Part shown: positions 6,981 to 15,425 of the stretch, piece by piece
Position numbering within the stretch: the first letter of the stretch is position 1
Layout: every line of letters starts with the position of its first letter
DNA from: Variovorax sp. MHTC-1
GTDB lineage: Bacteria; Pseudomonadota; Gammaproteobacteria; Burkholderiales; Burkholderiaceae_C
DNA length: 46,383 nt
Assembly (NCBI RefSeq): GCF_003984645.1
Contig: NZ_RWKI01000026.1
Location: 1-46,383 of the forward strand
Direction: 5' to 3'
Made by a program: the position numbers and the translations under genes
The notes under the pieces: model-generated
What the model saw: only the letters and a program-made list of their open reading frames with translations
Told to the model about the DNA's origin: nothing
Databases searched by the model: none

Positions 6981-9900
6981 ATGGCCACGACCTGTCTTTG
7001 CCCGGCATGCGGTTGCGTCTGCGATCCGGACTTCGCCTTCTGTCCGCGCTGCGGCGCGGCGCGCCGTCCGGCGCCGCAAAACGCGGATCAAGAAGGCGAC
7101 CGGCGCCAGGTCACAGTGCTGTTCGCCGATCTGACGGGCTTCACCTCGCTGGCCGAAGGGCTCGATCCCGAAACGCTGCGCAGCTTCCAGAGCGCGCTGT
7201 TCGAAATCATGGCGCAGGCCGTCGCGCACTACGACGGCTTCGTCGAGAAGTTCGTCGGCGACGCGGTGATGGCCGTGTTCGGCGCGCCGCGTGCGCATGA
7301 GGACGACCCGTTGCGCGCCATCGAGGCCGCGCAGGAAATGATGCAGCGCGTGGACCGCCTGAGCCGCCAGTGGACGGGGCGCCTCGGACGCCCGGTGACG
7401 CTGCACATCGGCGTCCACACCGGCGCGGTGGTGGCCGGCAGCCTGGGGCAGGGCGCCGGCAGCGCCTACGCGGTCACCGGCGATACCGTGAACACCGCTT
7501 CGCGGCTGCTCGCGGCCGCCGAGCCGGGCACGGTGCTGGTGTCGGACGCGACGCAGGCCATGGTGCGGCATCGCTTCGCCTTCGAGCCCGCCGTCGAGCT
7601 GGCGCTGCGCGGCAAGGCGCAGTCGATGCGGGTCCACCGCCTGGCCGGCGTGCGCCCGGATCTGGCTTCCGCGCGCGGCCTCGCCGAACTCGGGCTGGCG
7701 GCGCCGCTGGTCGGGCGCGACGCGGCGATCGAGTCCCTGCTGGCCGCGTTCGACCGCATGCAGCGCGGCCAGGCCCAGCTCGTCAGCGTGATCGGGGAGG
7801 CCGGCGCGGGCAAGTCGCGTCTTCTTGCCGAGCTGTTCGCGCGGCTCGAAAGCGACGGCCGGTTCGCTGCGACGGTCGTGCGCAGCACCACCTGCTCGTC
7901 GCTCGGCGAGCCGACCTACGGCACTTTCGGCGCGCTGTTCCGCGAGGCCTATCGCGTCGAGGAAGCCGACACGCTGGAAGCGGCCCGGCGCAAGCTGCAG
8001 CAGGGCCTGCAGGCGCTGGGCGCCGATGCGGACGAGGCCGATGCGGTGGCGCAGGTGCTGAACTACCTGCTCGGGATCCAGGAGGCCCGGCCCCGCGACA
8101 TCGAACCCGAGCAGCTGCAGCGCCAGATCACGCTGGCGGCGCGCGCGCTGCTCGAGCGGCGGCTGGCGCGGCAGCCGGTGATGGTCGTCGTGGACGACCT
8201 GCAATGGGCCGATGCGGCCTCGGTCGACCTGCTGCGCGAGGTCGTCGATCAGCTGGCGGATCGGCCGCTGATGCTGCTGGTGTCGCAGCGCCCCGACGCG
8301 CGCGTGCTGCGCACCCTGTGCGCCGAGCACTCGACGATCGAGCTGGGTCCGCTCGGCGACGAGGAGGCGCGCTCGCTGGTGAGCCACCTGCTGGGCGCTC
8401 CCGCGGCCGACGACAGCCTCGCCCCGATGCGCGATTTCGTCGCGGCGCGCGCCGGCGGCAATCCGCTGTTCGTCGAGGAAGTCGTGCGCAGCCTGGCCGG
8501 CCGTGGCCTGCTGGTGCGCAGGCAAGGTCGCTGGGTGTGCGCGGCAGATTGCGACGCGCCGGATGTTCCGCCCACGCTGTATGGCCTGCTGTTGTCGCGC
8601 ATCGATCGGCTCGCCGCCGGGGATCGCCGGGCGCTGCAGGAAGCGGCCGTGCTGGGCGCCGAGTTCGACCGCGCATTGTTGCAGCGCATCGCGAGCGAGC
8701 CGAGCTCGACCGAGGCGGCGCTCCAACGACTGGCCGGGGCCGATCTGATCCGCGCCGACGACGTGGGCGCACAACGCTGGCGCTTCATGCACGCGCTGCT
8801 GCACGAGGTGGCCTATCAGAACCTGCTGCTGGCACGCCGCACGGAACTGCACTTGCGTGCGGGCCGTGCCCTGGAAGCCGAGCTCGGCGCGGATGCGGCG
8901 GCCTCGATCGACGGCCCAGGCCGAAGCCCGCGCCGCCTGGTCGAGCTGGAGGCGCTGGGCCACCACTGGAGCCTGTCGCCGGACAAGGCGCGCGGGGCGC
9001 GCTACCTGCTGGCCGCCGGCGACTGGGCGCGCGCGGTCTATGCCAATGACGACGCGATCCGCCACTACGAGCGTGCGCTGCGCACCCTGGTCGAGGCTCC
9101 GCTGGACAGCGCTGCCGCAGCGGCCGAGGTCGAGGCCGCGGAGCTCGACGCACGCGAGCGGCTCGCCGACCTGTTCGCCCTGCAGGGCCGGCGCGCCGAG
9201 GCGCTGGCGCACTACGAACTCGTGCAGCGGGCGGTCGAAGGGCAGCGCGATCCGGTGCGGGCCGCGCGCCTGTTGCGCAAGATCGGCGGCCTGCACTGGG
9301 AGGCCGGCGAGCGCGAGCGCGCGGGCGCCTGCTTCGACGCCGGCCTGGCTCGCCTGGGCGAAGACGGCGATGCGATCGAACGCGCCCATCTGTTCCAGGA
9401 GATGGGCCGGCTCGCCTTCCGTGCCGGCGACAACGCCACCGCCCTGGCGCTGGCGCAGCGCGCGCTGGCCGAGGTGCCCGCCGATGCCGCCGGACGCACA
9501 CGCGAGGCCACCGTCGTGCGCGCCGAGGCCTTCAACACGCTCGGCATCGCGCTGGCGCGCCTGGGCCGGCCGTCCGAGGCGGTGGCGCAGATCGAAAGCA
9601 GCGTCGCGCAGGCCGAAGCCAACAACCTGCTGCAGGCCGCCTGCCGCGGCTACACCAACCTGGGCGTGCTGTACGCGTCGCTCGATCCGCAGCGCAGCAT
9701 CGAGACCTGCCTGCGCGGACTCGAAACCGCCAAGAAGGTCGGCGACCTCGGCTTCCAGTCGCGGCTGTACGCCAACCTGGCGGTGGCGTACTGCGCGCTG
9801 ACCAATCGATGCGAGGCCGAGGGCATCGCCGCGGCGCATGCTGCCGCGAACCTGGATCGCCGCCTCGGGCTGCTCGATCACCTCGCGGTGCCGCTGATCG

Positions 9901-10151
9901 TGCTGGCCCAGATCCACCAGTGCCACGGCGATCATGCGCGCGCCTTCGCGTGGTACCGGGAAGCGTTGCAATTGGCCGAACAGGTCGACGAGCCTCAACT
10001 GCTCTTTCCCTGCTACGATGGTTTGGCAACGCTGTATCTCGACACCGGGCGCCCGGCTGAGGCCGAGACCTATCTCGCGATGGCGCAGGCGATTTGCGAA
10101 CGCGCCGGCCTCGAGCCCGACGCCCTGATGGTGCTTCCGTTCCTTTGCTGA
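6981..10151 (+). CDS. Zinc ribbon, class III cyclase, AAA ATPase and TPR protein
   Basis: This multidomain signalling protein has 1056 residues from the ATG at 6981; a GTG at 6942 would add 13. It opens with a zinc ribbon (C7xxC10 and C21xxC24). A class III nucleotide cyclase domain follows at about 44-215: VLFADLTGFTSL supplies the first metal Asp (D50) and KFVGDAVMAVFG the second Asp with the adenine-selecting lysine. TGDTVNTASRL carries the Asn and Arg that stabilise the transition state. Next is an AAA-type ATPase with P-loop GEAGAGKS (about 270-277) and Walker B VMVVVDDLQWAD (about 400). The last third is tetratricopeptide repeats. The catalytic residues look intact, so cAMP synthesis is plausible. 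The TPR and AAA parts probably sense a protein or nucleotide partner, as in the MalT/STAND-like cyclases. Confidence 0.9.
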   Translation: MATTCLCPACGCVCDPDFAFCPRCGAARRPAPQNADQEGDRRQVTVLFADLTGFTSLAEGLDPETLRSFQSALFEIMAQAVAHYDGFVEKFVGDAVMAVFGAPRAHEDDPLRAIEAAQEMMQRVDRLSRQWTGRLGRPVTLHIGVHTGAVVAGSLGQGAGSAYAVTGDTVNTASRLLAAAEPGTVLVSDATQAMVRHRFAFEPAVELALRGKAQSMRVHRLAGVRPDLASARGLAELGLAAPLVGRDAAIESLLAAFDRMQRGQAQLVSVIGEAGAGKSRLLAELFARLESDGRFAATVVRSTTCSSLGEPTYGTFGALFREAYRVEEADTLEAARRKLQQGLQALGADADEADAVAQVLNYLLGIQEARPRDIEPEQLQRQITLAARALLERRLARQPVMVVVDDLQWADAASVDLLREVVDQLADRPLMLLVSQRPDARVLRTLCAEHSTIELGPLGDEEARSLVSHLLGAPAADDSLAPMRDFVAARAGGNPLFVEEVVRSLAGRGLLVRRQGRWVCAADCDAPDVPPTLYGLLLSRIDRLAAGDRRALQEAAVLGAEFDRALLQRIASEPSSTEAALQRLAGADLIRADDVGAQRWRFMHALLHEVAYQNLLLARRTELHLRAGRALEAELGADAAASIDGPGRSPRRLVELEALGHHWSLSPDKARGARYLLAAGDWARAVYANDDAIRHYERALRTLVEAPLDSAAAAAEVEAAELDARERLADLFALQGRRAEALAHYELVQRAVEGQRDPVRAARLLRKIGGLHWEAGERERAGACFDAGLARLGEDGDAIERAHLFQEMGRLAFRAGDNATALALAQRALAEVPADAAGRTREATVVRAEAFNTLGIALARLGRPSEAVAQIESSVAQAEANNLLQAACRGYTNLGVLYASLDPQRSIETCLRGLETAKKVGDLGFQSRLYANLAVAYCALTNRCEAEGIAAAHAAANLDRRLGLLDHLAVPLIVLAQIHQCHGDHARAFAWYREALQLAEQVDEPQLLFPCYDGLATLYLDTGRPAEAETYLAMAQAICERAGLEPDALMVLPFLC

Positions 10152-10173
10152 ACTTGCCGGAAGGAGCCTCGAT

Positions 10174-10827
10174 ATGACATTCGCGACGAGTCGACCCGTG
10201 ATGCCAGGCGAACCCGCCCCCGATTTCGCGCTGCCGGCCGTGGCCGGGCCCGAAACCGTTTCGCTCGCCGACTACCGCGGGCGCAGCCCCTTGTTCCTTT
10301 CGCTGATGCTCGGCCTGTGGTGCCCGTTCTGCCGGCGCGCATTGGTCCAGCTCGGCAGTCTCGAGGGCAAGCTCAAGGCGCTGGGCGTCGAGAGCCTGGC
10401 CGTGGTGGCGACGGAGCCCGAGAACGCGCGGCTGTATTTCAAGTTCAGGCCGACGCGCCTGCGGATGGCGTCCGACCCCGAGCTGAGCACGCACCGCGCG
10501 TTCCGGGTGCCCAAAGTCGACCCGACGCCGGCGTTTATCCAGGAGATGGAAACCACCCGCGTCAACCCCACCGGCGAACTCCCCGAGCCGCTTCCGATTC
10601 CCGAGGCCGCCAAGGTGCTGCAGGAGCTCGACGGCTACACCTACACGCCGGCCGACCTGGCCGACATCGACCGGCAATGGCCGCAGCTGAAGGCGATGTT
10701 CATGATCGACCGCGAGGGCATCGTGCGCTGGATGGACATCGAGTGCGCCGCCGAGGGCATGGCCGGCATCGGCAAGCTCCCGTCCGAAGAGGTGATCCTC
10801 GACGCGGCGCGCGCCTGTGCGGCCTGA
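10174..10827 (+). CDS. Peroxiredoxin-like (AhpC/TSA) redoxin
   Basis: This 217-residue protein has a thioredoxin fold of the AhpC/TSA or redoxin type. The N-terminal PGEPAPDFALPAVAG and the LGLWCPFCRRAL motif (Cys50 and Cys53) are characteristic. A CxxC pair at the peroxidatic position suggests thiol-disulfide or peroxide reduction in the cytoplasm, because there is no signal peptide. AAGGAG sits about 10 bp upstream of the ATG. It follows the cyclase gene after 22 bp and is probably co-transcribed with it. A role in redox input to the neighbouring signalling genes is inference. Confidence 0.85.
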   Translation: MTFATSRPVMPGEPAPDFALPAVAGPETVSLADYRGRSPLFLSLMLGLWCPFCRRALVQLGSLEGKLKALGVESLAVVATEPENARLYFKFRPTRLRMASDPELSTHRAFRVPKVDPTPAFIQEMETTRVNPTGELPEPLPIPEAAKVLQELDGYTYTPADLADIDRQWPQLKAMFMIDREGIVRWMDIECAAEGMAGIGKLPSEEVILDAARACAA

Positions 10828-10832
10828 GGGGC

Positions 10833-10849
10833 GCCGGCTTCACGCCGGT
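10833..10849. terminator. Short GC hairpin between convergent genes
   Basis: CCGGC-TTCAC-GCCGG forms a 5-bp stem between the stop of the redoxin gene (10827) and the end of the receiver-cyclase gene (10840). There is no T-tract, so it is at best a weak bidirectional terminator. Confidence 0.25.
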
Positions 10850-11964
10850 GATGCCTTGATGCCGCGAACGCTGAAGCACTCGACGGGGCGCTGGAATCCC
10901 TTGAGGCTGAGCGCCTGCGGCGGCTCCACGTCGAGCAGGGGTTCCAGCTGCGCGTAGACGCGCCGTGAGATGAGGATCTGGTCGCCCGCTGCCTCGCCGC
11001 ACAGCCGCGCCGCCAGGTTGGTCACCGTGCCGATCGCGCCATAGTCCCAGCGCCCTTCGAATCCGATGGCCCCGATCGTGGCGAAACCCTGCGCGATGCC
11101 GATGCCCAGGCCGAGCGAATAGCCGCGCCTGCGCCACGCCTCGGCGATCGAGCCGACACGTTCGCGGATCGCGATCGACATCCGCACTGCGCGCTCGGCC
11201 GCGTCGGCCACAGGCACCGGATCGTTGAAGAAGATCATCATGCCGTCCCCGGTGAAGTGCTCGAGGGTTCCCTCGTGCGCGAGGATCAGCTCGCCGGTGG
11301 CCGCGTGGTACTGGCGCAGCACGCCCATCACTTCCTCGGGTTCGGCAATCTCCGCGAAGGCGGTGAAGCCGCGCAGGTCGAGAAAGACCACGGTGATCTC
11401 GCGCCGATGGCTCTGCAGCGGGTCTTCGGTGCCGCCGCTGACGATCAGCTCCGCGAGCTGCGGCGAGAAAAAGCGCCGCAGCCGGCCGATGCGCTCGAGC
11501 TCGGCGACCTGGGTCGCGACGCGCTGCTCGAGCGACGCGTTCCACTCCTTCATTTGCGCGGCCAGCGCTTCGACCTGGTCGTGCAGGCGCTTGATCCGCA
11601 ACATCGAGCGCACGCGCGCAGCGAGCGCGGCGTGGTCCACGGGTTTGGTGAGGTACTCGTCGCCGCCTGCCTCCAGGCCGGCGATGACGTCCTTCAGGTC
11701 GGCCATCGCGGTCACCATGATGATGGGCGTGAAGGGGAAATCAGGATCGGCCCGAAGGCGCCGGCAGACTTCGATGCCGCCGAGCTTGGGCATCATCAGG
11801 TCGAGCAGGATCAGGTCCGGCAGGAACTGCCGTGCAGCGGAGAGACCTTCTTCGCCGTCGGCCGCAGAGACGACCTCGTAGCCCTCGCTGCCCAGCCGCG
11901 CCTGCAGAATCTTGACGTTGGTCGCGTTGTCGTCGACGATGAGGATGCGCGGGGGGGTTCTCAC
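10840..11964 (-). CDS. Response regulator fused to a class III nucleotide cyclase
   Basis: Residues 1-120 form a CheY-like receiver: acidic pair D11/D12, phosphoacceptor D55 in LILLDLMMPK, conserved Thr in MVTAMAD and Lys in YLTKPVD. A coiled-coil linker follows (about 125-160). A class III cyclase domain covers about 185-350 with metal aspartates in VVFLDLRGFT and HFTGDGMMIFF, adenine-pocket Asp in WDYGAIG, and Asn/Arg in TNLAARL. The usual lysine four residues before GD is histidine (HFTGD), so nucleotide preference is open. I chose the GTG at 11964, with GGGAGA 7 bp upstream; TTG at 11970 is the alternative. The divergent histidine kinase at 12109 is the obvious phosphodonor. Confidence 0.88.
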   Translation of the reverse strand: MRTPPRILIVDDNATNVKILQARLGSEGYEVVSAADGEEGLSAARQFLPDLILLDLMMPKLGGIEVCRRLRADPDFPFTPIIMVTAMADLKDVIAGLEAGGDEYLTKPVDHAALAARVRSMLRIKRLHDQVEALAAQMKEWNASLEQRVATQVAELERIGRLRRFFSPQLAELIVSGGTEDPLQSHRREITVVFLDLRGFTAFAEIAEPEEVMGVLRQYHAATGELILAHEGTLEHFTGDGMMIFFNDPVPVADAAERAVRMSIAIRERVGSIAEAWRRRGYSLGLGIGIAQGFATIGAIGFEGRWDYGAIGTVTNLAARLCGEAAGDQILISRRVYAQLEPLLDVEPPQALSLKGFQRPVECFSVRGIKASPA

Positions 11965-12108
11965 CGTCAATTCTCCCGATCGAAAAACTGTACTGGCTTC
12001 ACAGTGGTTCTACAAGGCGGTGAGGTGCGTTAGGAGCGATTCGAAACGCTTCTTTTTGTACTGACGGAGCCCTGCCAAATCAAACTCGAGCGGCTTGTCA
12101 CGGGAGTC

Positions 12109-13686
12109 TTGAACCGGTCACCCATCGGTCGGCTGGTGGGTTGGGTGGCGCGTGTTCACGCTTCGGTTCACACCAAGCTCCTGCTCGCCTTCCTGATCAT
12201 CACACTGCTGTTCATCGCGATGGCGATCGCGAGCCTGTCAATCCTCGTCAACACCACCGAACAGAGCCGCATGCTCGATGAGGCGCACGAGCGGGTCGGC
12301 TGGTCGCAGCAGAGCCAGCACGCGCTGGCCAGGCAGATGCACTTCACGGCGCTGGCGCTGCTTTCGAAGGACGAGGCTGCCATCAGGCGGATCCTGCGCG
12401 AGAACAACCGCTTCAACGAGACACTGGCCAAGCTGGACATCGCCGGCCCCGCCGGCGAGAAGGGCCTGATCGACCAGATCCGCTCTCTGCAGGACGACGC
12501 CATGAGCGTGATCGCCGACATCGCCAATGCGATCCGCGACGGCAAGCTCGACGACATCACGGGCGAGCTGCTCAGGCGCGAGGAGCGCCTGGATGCCGAG
12601 ATCGCCTCGCGCATGGGGCAGCTCGTGGATGCGGAGCAGAACCGCATGGCCCAGCTGCGCGACAACGTGGAGGCCGCCAATCGCCGATCGCTGATCCTGA
12701 CATTGGCTTTCGCAGTGAGCGCCGTGCTGCTCGCCTGGCTTTGCGGATTCGTGATCTCCTGGTCCTTCATCCTGCCGGTGCGCGAGGCGGAAACTTTCCT
12801 GGGCGATGTCGCGGCAGGAAACTTCGGGCGCAAAATCTCGGTGCCCAACCGGGATGAATTCGGGGCGCTCGCCGACCGGATGAATCACATGAGCCAGCAA
12901 CTTCATCGTCTCGACGAATCGCAGCGGCAGGCCGCCGCCGAGCTCGTGGACCTCAACGAGCAGCTGGCGCGCGCGAGCAAGGCCAAGTCCGAATTCCTGG
13001 CCAACATGAGCCACGAACTGCGCACGCCCATGAACGCGATCCTCGGATTCAGCGAGATGATGATCGACGGGATCTACGGCGACATACCGGCCGAGCTGAA
13101 GGAGCCGCTGGCGGACATCCAGGTCAACGGCCGCAACCTGCTTCGCCTGATCAACGACGTGCTCGATCTGTCCAAGATCGAGGCCGGGCGCATGGAGCTC
13201 GCGCTCGGCGAGTATTCCGTCAGCGATGTCGTCCACACCGTGCGCACCTCCCTGCGCTCGATCGCTGCGGAGAAGGGTCTTGAATTCACCGCCCATGTCC
13301 CAGAGGATCTGCCGGTGGCCTACGGCGACAGCGGCCGGCTTGCCCAGTGCCTGACCAACCTGGCCGGCAATGCACTGAAATTCACGCGGCAGGGCCGGGT
13401 CGACATCGCCGTCGAGCTGGTGGACGGCGAGCTCATCTACCGCGTCACCGATACGGGCATCGGCATTGCGCAGCAAGAACTCGATCACATCTTCACCGAG
13501 TTCCGCCAGATCGACACGACCATCACGCGCGAATACGGCGGCACGGGCCTCGGCCTCAGCATCTCGAAGAAGTTCGTGGAACGGCTGGGCGGCCGCATTT
13601 GGGTCGAGAGCGAGCTGGGCAAGGGCTCCACGTTCATGTTCTCCGTGCCGTTGCGCGCGGGCGAAGAAAGCCGGGTTATCCAATGA
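12109..13686 (+). CDS. Membrane sensor histidine kinase
   Basis: This kinase of about 525 residues has two transmembrane helices (about 23-47 and 194-216) flanking a 145-residue helical sensor domain with a four-helix-bundle look. A HAMP region follows (about 217-270). The dimerisation helix carries His302 in NMSHELRTPMN. The ATP-binding domain has the N box (NLAGNALKF), G1 (DTGIGI), the F box (IFTEFRQ) and G2 (GGTGLGLSI), so all catalytic motifs are intact. The start is uncertain: TTG at 12109 follows GGGAG closely, and GTG at 12136 is an alternative. It overlaps the response regulator gene by ATGA and is divergent from the receiver-cyclase gene, so it may phosphorylate both. Confidence 0.9.
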   Translation: MNRSPIGRLVGWVARVHASVHTKLLLAFLIITLLFIAMAIASLSILVNTTEQSRMLDEAHERVGWSQQSQHALARQMHFTALALLSKDEAAIRRILRENNRFNETLAKLDIAGPAGEKGLIDQIRSLQDDAMSVIADIANAIRDGKLDDITGELLRREERLDAEIASRMGQLVDAEQNRMAQLRDNVEAANRRSLILTLAFAVSAVLLAWLCGFVISWSFILPVREAETFLGDVAAGNFGRKISVPNRDEFGALADRMNHMSQQLHRLDESQRQAAAELVDLNEQLARASKAKSEFLANMSHELRTPMNAILGFSEMMIDGIYGDIPAELKEPLADIQVNGRNLLRLINDVLDLSKIEAGRMELALGEYSVSDVVHTVRTSLRSIAAEKGLEFTAHVPEDLPVAYGDSGRLAQCLTNLAGNALKFTRQGRVDIAVELVDGELIYRVTDTGIGIAQQELDHIFTEFRQIDTTITREYGGTGLGLSISKKFVERLGGRIWVESELGKGSTFMFSVPLRAGEESRVIQ

Positions 13687-14057
13687 GCGGGCGCACCATC
13701 CTGTATGTCGAGGACAACGAGTACAACCGCAAGATCGTGCGGCAGCTGCTCAAGCGTTCGTCCTGCCGCTTGATCGAGGCGGGGGACGGAGAGACCGGCG
13801 TCGCGCTCGCGCAGCAGGACTTGCCCGACCTCATCCTGATGGACGTGCAACTGCCCAAGATGTCCGGGCTGGACGCCACCAGGCGATTGACCACCGACGC
13901 CCTCACGCGCCACATCCCGATCATCGTGATCACCTCGTATGCGCTGAGCGGCGACCGCGAGAAGGCGATGCAGGCCGGCGCGTCCAGCTACCTCGCCAAG
14001 CCCTACAGTCCGAGCGAGCTGCTTGCCATGGTCAAGCAGTTTCTTCCGGACCTCTGA
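13683..14057 (+). CDS. Single-domain response regulator, DivK-like
   Basis: This 124-residue protein is a stand-alone receiver domain. It has the acidic pair E10/D11 in ILYVEDNEYN, phosphoacceptor D54 in LILMDVQLPKMSG, Thr84/Ser85 in VITSYALSGD, and Lys106 in YLAKPYSP. The YVEDNxxNxxI and LPKMSGLDATRRL segments are typical of DivK/CheY-like proteins. There is no output domain, so it acts by phosphotransfer or protein contact. The start is the ATG of the ATGA that overlaps the kinase stop, ensuring coupled translation. Confidence 0.93.
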   Translation: MSGRTILYVEDNEYNRKIVRQLLKRSSCRLIEAGDGETGVALAQQDLPDLILMDVQLPKMSGLDATRRLTTDALTRHIPIIVITSYALSGDREKAMQAGASSYLAKPYSPSELLAMVKQFLPDL

Positions 14058-14078
14058 AGCAAGCCGAAAGGGGGTTCC

Positions 14079-14522
14079 ATGCCGAAGACAGTTCGAAGCG
14101 CCGCGTGCGCGGCGATCGCAGGGCTGCTGACGATGAGCCTCGGTGCGCTCACCGCGCACGCCGAGGAGGAGCAGGCGCAGCAGTTCACGCCGGAGTTCCG
14201 CCAGGTTCACAAGGGCATCGACCCGAAGCACACCCCGAAGATCACGGCACCGGACAGCGTACGCCGAGGGGCTTGGTTCAACGTGACGGTCAGCGTCGGA
14301 ACCGGATCGCTGCACCCCTCGCTGGCGGAGCACTTCGTGCGCTACGTTGCGTTGTACAAGGACACGGTGGAGATCGCACGCGCCTACCTGCATCCGGTGT
14401 ATTCGTCGCCGACGGTGACCTTCACTGTGGCGCTCGACGAAGGAGGGTCGCTCACGGCGATCGCCGAGCCGACGCATTCCGCCGCCTGGGAGGCGTCGAA
14501 AAAGATCACCGTGCTTCCTTGA
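14079..14522 (+). CDS. Exported superoxide reductase-like (desulfoferrodoxin fold) protein without Cys ligand
   Basis: This 147-residue protein has a signal peptide (cleavage near AHA, residue 28) and a class II SORL (neelaredoxin/desulfoferrodoxin) Ig-like domain. Superoxide reductases hold Fe by four His and one Cys. All four histidine positions are present: H51 (KHTPKI), H79 (LHPS), H85 (EHFVRY) and H133. The C-terminal CNxHG motif reads E130-P-T-H, so the axial cysteine is replaced by Glu. Superoxide reduction by the classical route is therefore doubtful; a His/Glu metal site or pure binding role is possible. It lies 21 bp after the response regulator gene and probably in its operon. Confidence 0.8.
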   Translation: MPKTVRSAACAAIAGLLTMSLGALTAHAEEEQAQQFTPEFRQVHKGIDPKHTPKITAPDSVRRGAWFNVTVSVGTGSLHPSLAEHFVRYVALYKDTVEIARAYLHPVYSSPTVTFTVALDEGGSLTAIAEPTHSAAWEASKKITVLP

Positions 14523-14546
14523 GGCGAAGCGTCCCGCGTCGCTGCC

Positions 14547-15257
14547 TCAGCGCGCCTTCATCTCGACGGTGAGCTGCGCAGGCTGCTGCTCGCCGACGGT
14601 GACGCTCGCGGGCAGCGTGCCCAGCCGCTCATGCCAGATCTGGAGCTTGTATTGGCCCGGCGGCAGATTGTCGAAGGCAAAGCTCCCATCGGCGCCGGTG
14701 ACCGCGTAGAACGGGTGTGCGGCCACCACCACCCACGCGGTCATCCAGGAATGCAGGTCGCATTCGATGCGCACGATCTCGGGCTTGGCGAAGGTGACCG
14801 GAATCGTCCGGCCCATCGGCTGGGTCCGGTTGAACGACACGTTGAGCTTCGGGGTCGCATGAATGTTGTGGAGCAGGCGATCGCTGTTCAGAAAATCCAC
14901 CGTTCCGCCGGCCGGAACGATGACGATCCTCGGCACGAACGAGCATCCCTTCTGATCGAGTTCGACCTTCTCGGCTCGCGCCGGCGCCGCTGCACCCGGC
15001 GGAGGATTCTCGAGCCAGACGACGGCATTGCGGATCTCGCGATTGGCAGACACCTGCAGGTCGTCGGCAAGCTTTTCGTTGCCGCAGAGGTACTGGTCGA
15101 TCGTGACCGGCACTGTCTGCCGCGCAGGGGCCGCACCGGCATACAGGACCTTGCCCCTCAGCTCGCCCGCGAGGCAGTAGCCGGGCAGGACGCAGGACAG
15201 GAGCAGCAGCCCGAAGACGCTCGGCAACCGAACTCCATGCAATGGAAAGTCCTTCAT
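14547..15257 (-). CDS. Periplasmic cupredoxin with a Rossmann-free Ig-like tail
   Basis: This 236-residue exported protein has an N-terminal hydrophobic signal (cleavage near CLA, about residue 30). The middle is a cupredoxin with a likely type 1 copper site: His130 (SDRLLHNIHA; His133 is the alternative), Cys166, His169 and Met172 in ECDLHSWM. The C-x2-H-x2-M spacing is that of amicyanin. The C-terminus from about residue 185 is a carboxypeptidase-regulatory-like beta sandwich (GADGSFAFDNLPPGQYKLQI). Electron transfer or copper binding in the periplasm is likely. It is convergent with the SORL gene and divergent from the LysR gene; the redox partner is unknown. Confidence 0.85.
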   Translation of the reverse strand: MKDFPLHGVRLPSVFGLLLLSCVLPGYCLAGELRGKVLYAGAAPARQTVPVTIDQYLCGNEKLADDLQVSANREIRNAVVWLENPPPGAAAPARAEKVELDQKGCSFVPRIVIVPAGGTVDFLNSDRLLHNIHATPKLNVSFNRTQPMGRTIPVTFAKPEIVRIECDLHSWMTAWVVVAAHPFYAVTGADGSFAFDNLPPGQYKLQIWHERLGTLPASVTVGEQQPAQLTVEMKAR

Positions 15258-15271
15258 CTGTAGCCTGCCTT

Positions 15272-15389
15272 GGCATCGTCCAAGCGGTGAGCGCCGGGGG
15301 GCTTGCGCGCTTGTGCGCCGCCTCGCAAAAGGTAGTCCTGGACGCCGGGACCGTCAATACGTCGAACGCGAAAAGGCATCGTCCAGGCG
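15272..15389. repeat. Pair of 15-bp direct repeats in a divergent promoter region
   Basis: GGCATCGTCCAAGCG at 15272-15286 recurs as GGCATCGTCCAGGCG at 15375-15389 with one mismatch. Both lie in the 168-bp gap between the cupredoxin gene and the LysR gene. The second copy abuts the dyad CGATA-N15-TATCG (15388-15412), which sits 14 bp before the LysR start and could be an autoregulatory LysR-type site. Confidence 0.4.
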
Positions 15390-15425
15390 ATATATTGCGC
15401 GATCGCGTATCGAAGCTGGAAGTCC

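Noticed and set aside
6921..9998. A 1025-codon open frame antisense to the cyclase-AAA-TPR gene
   Set aside because: It is a mirror of high-GC coding sequence with low-complexity Arg/Gln/Ala/His-rich translation. The plus-strand frame has clear cyclase, AAA and TPR motifs.
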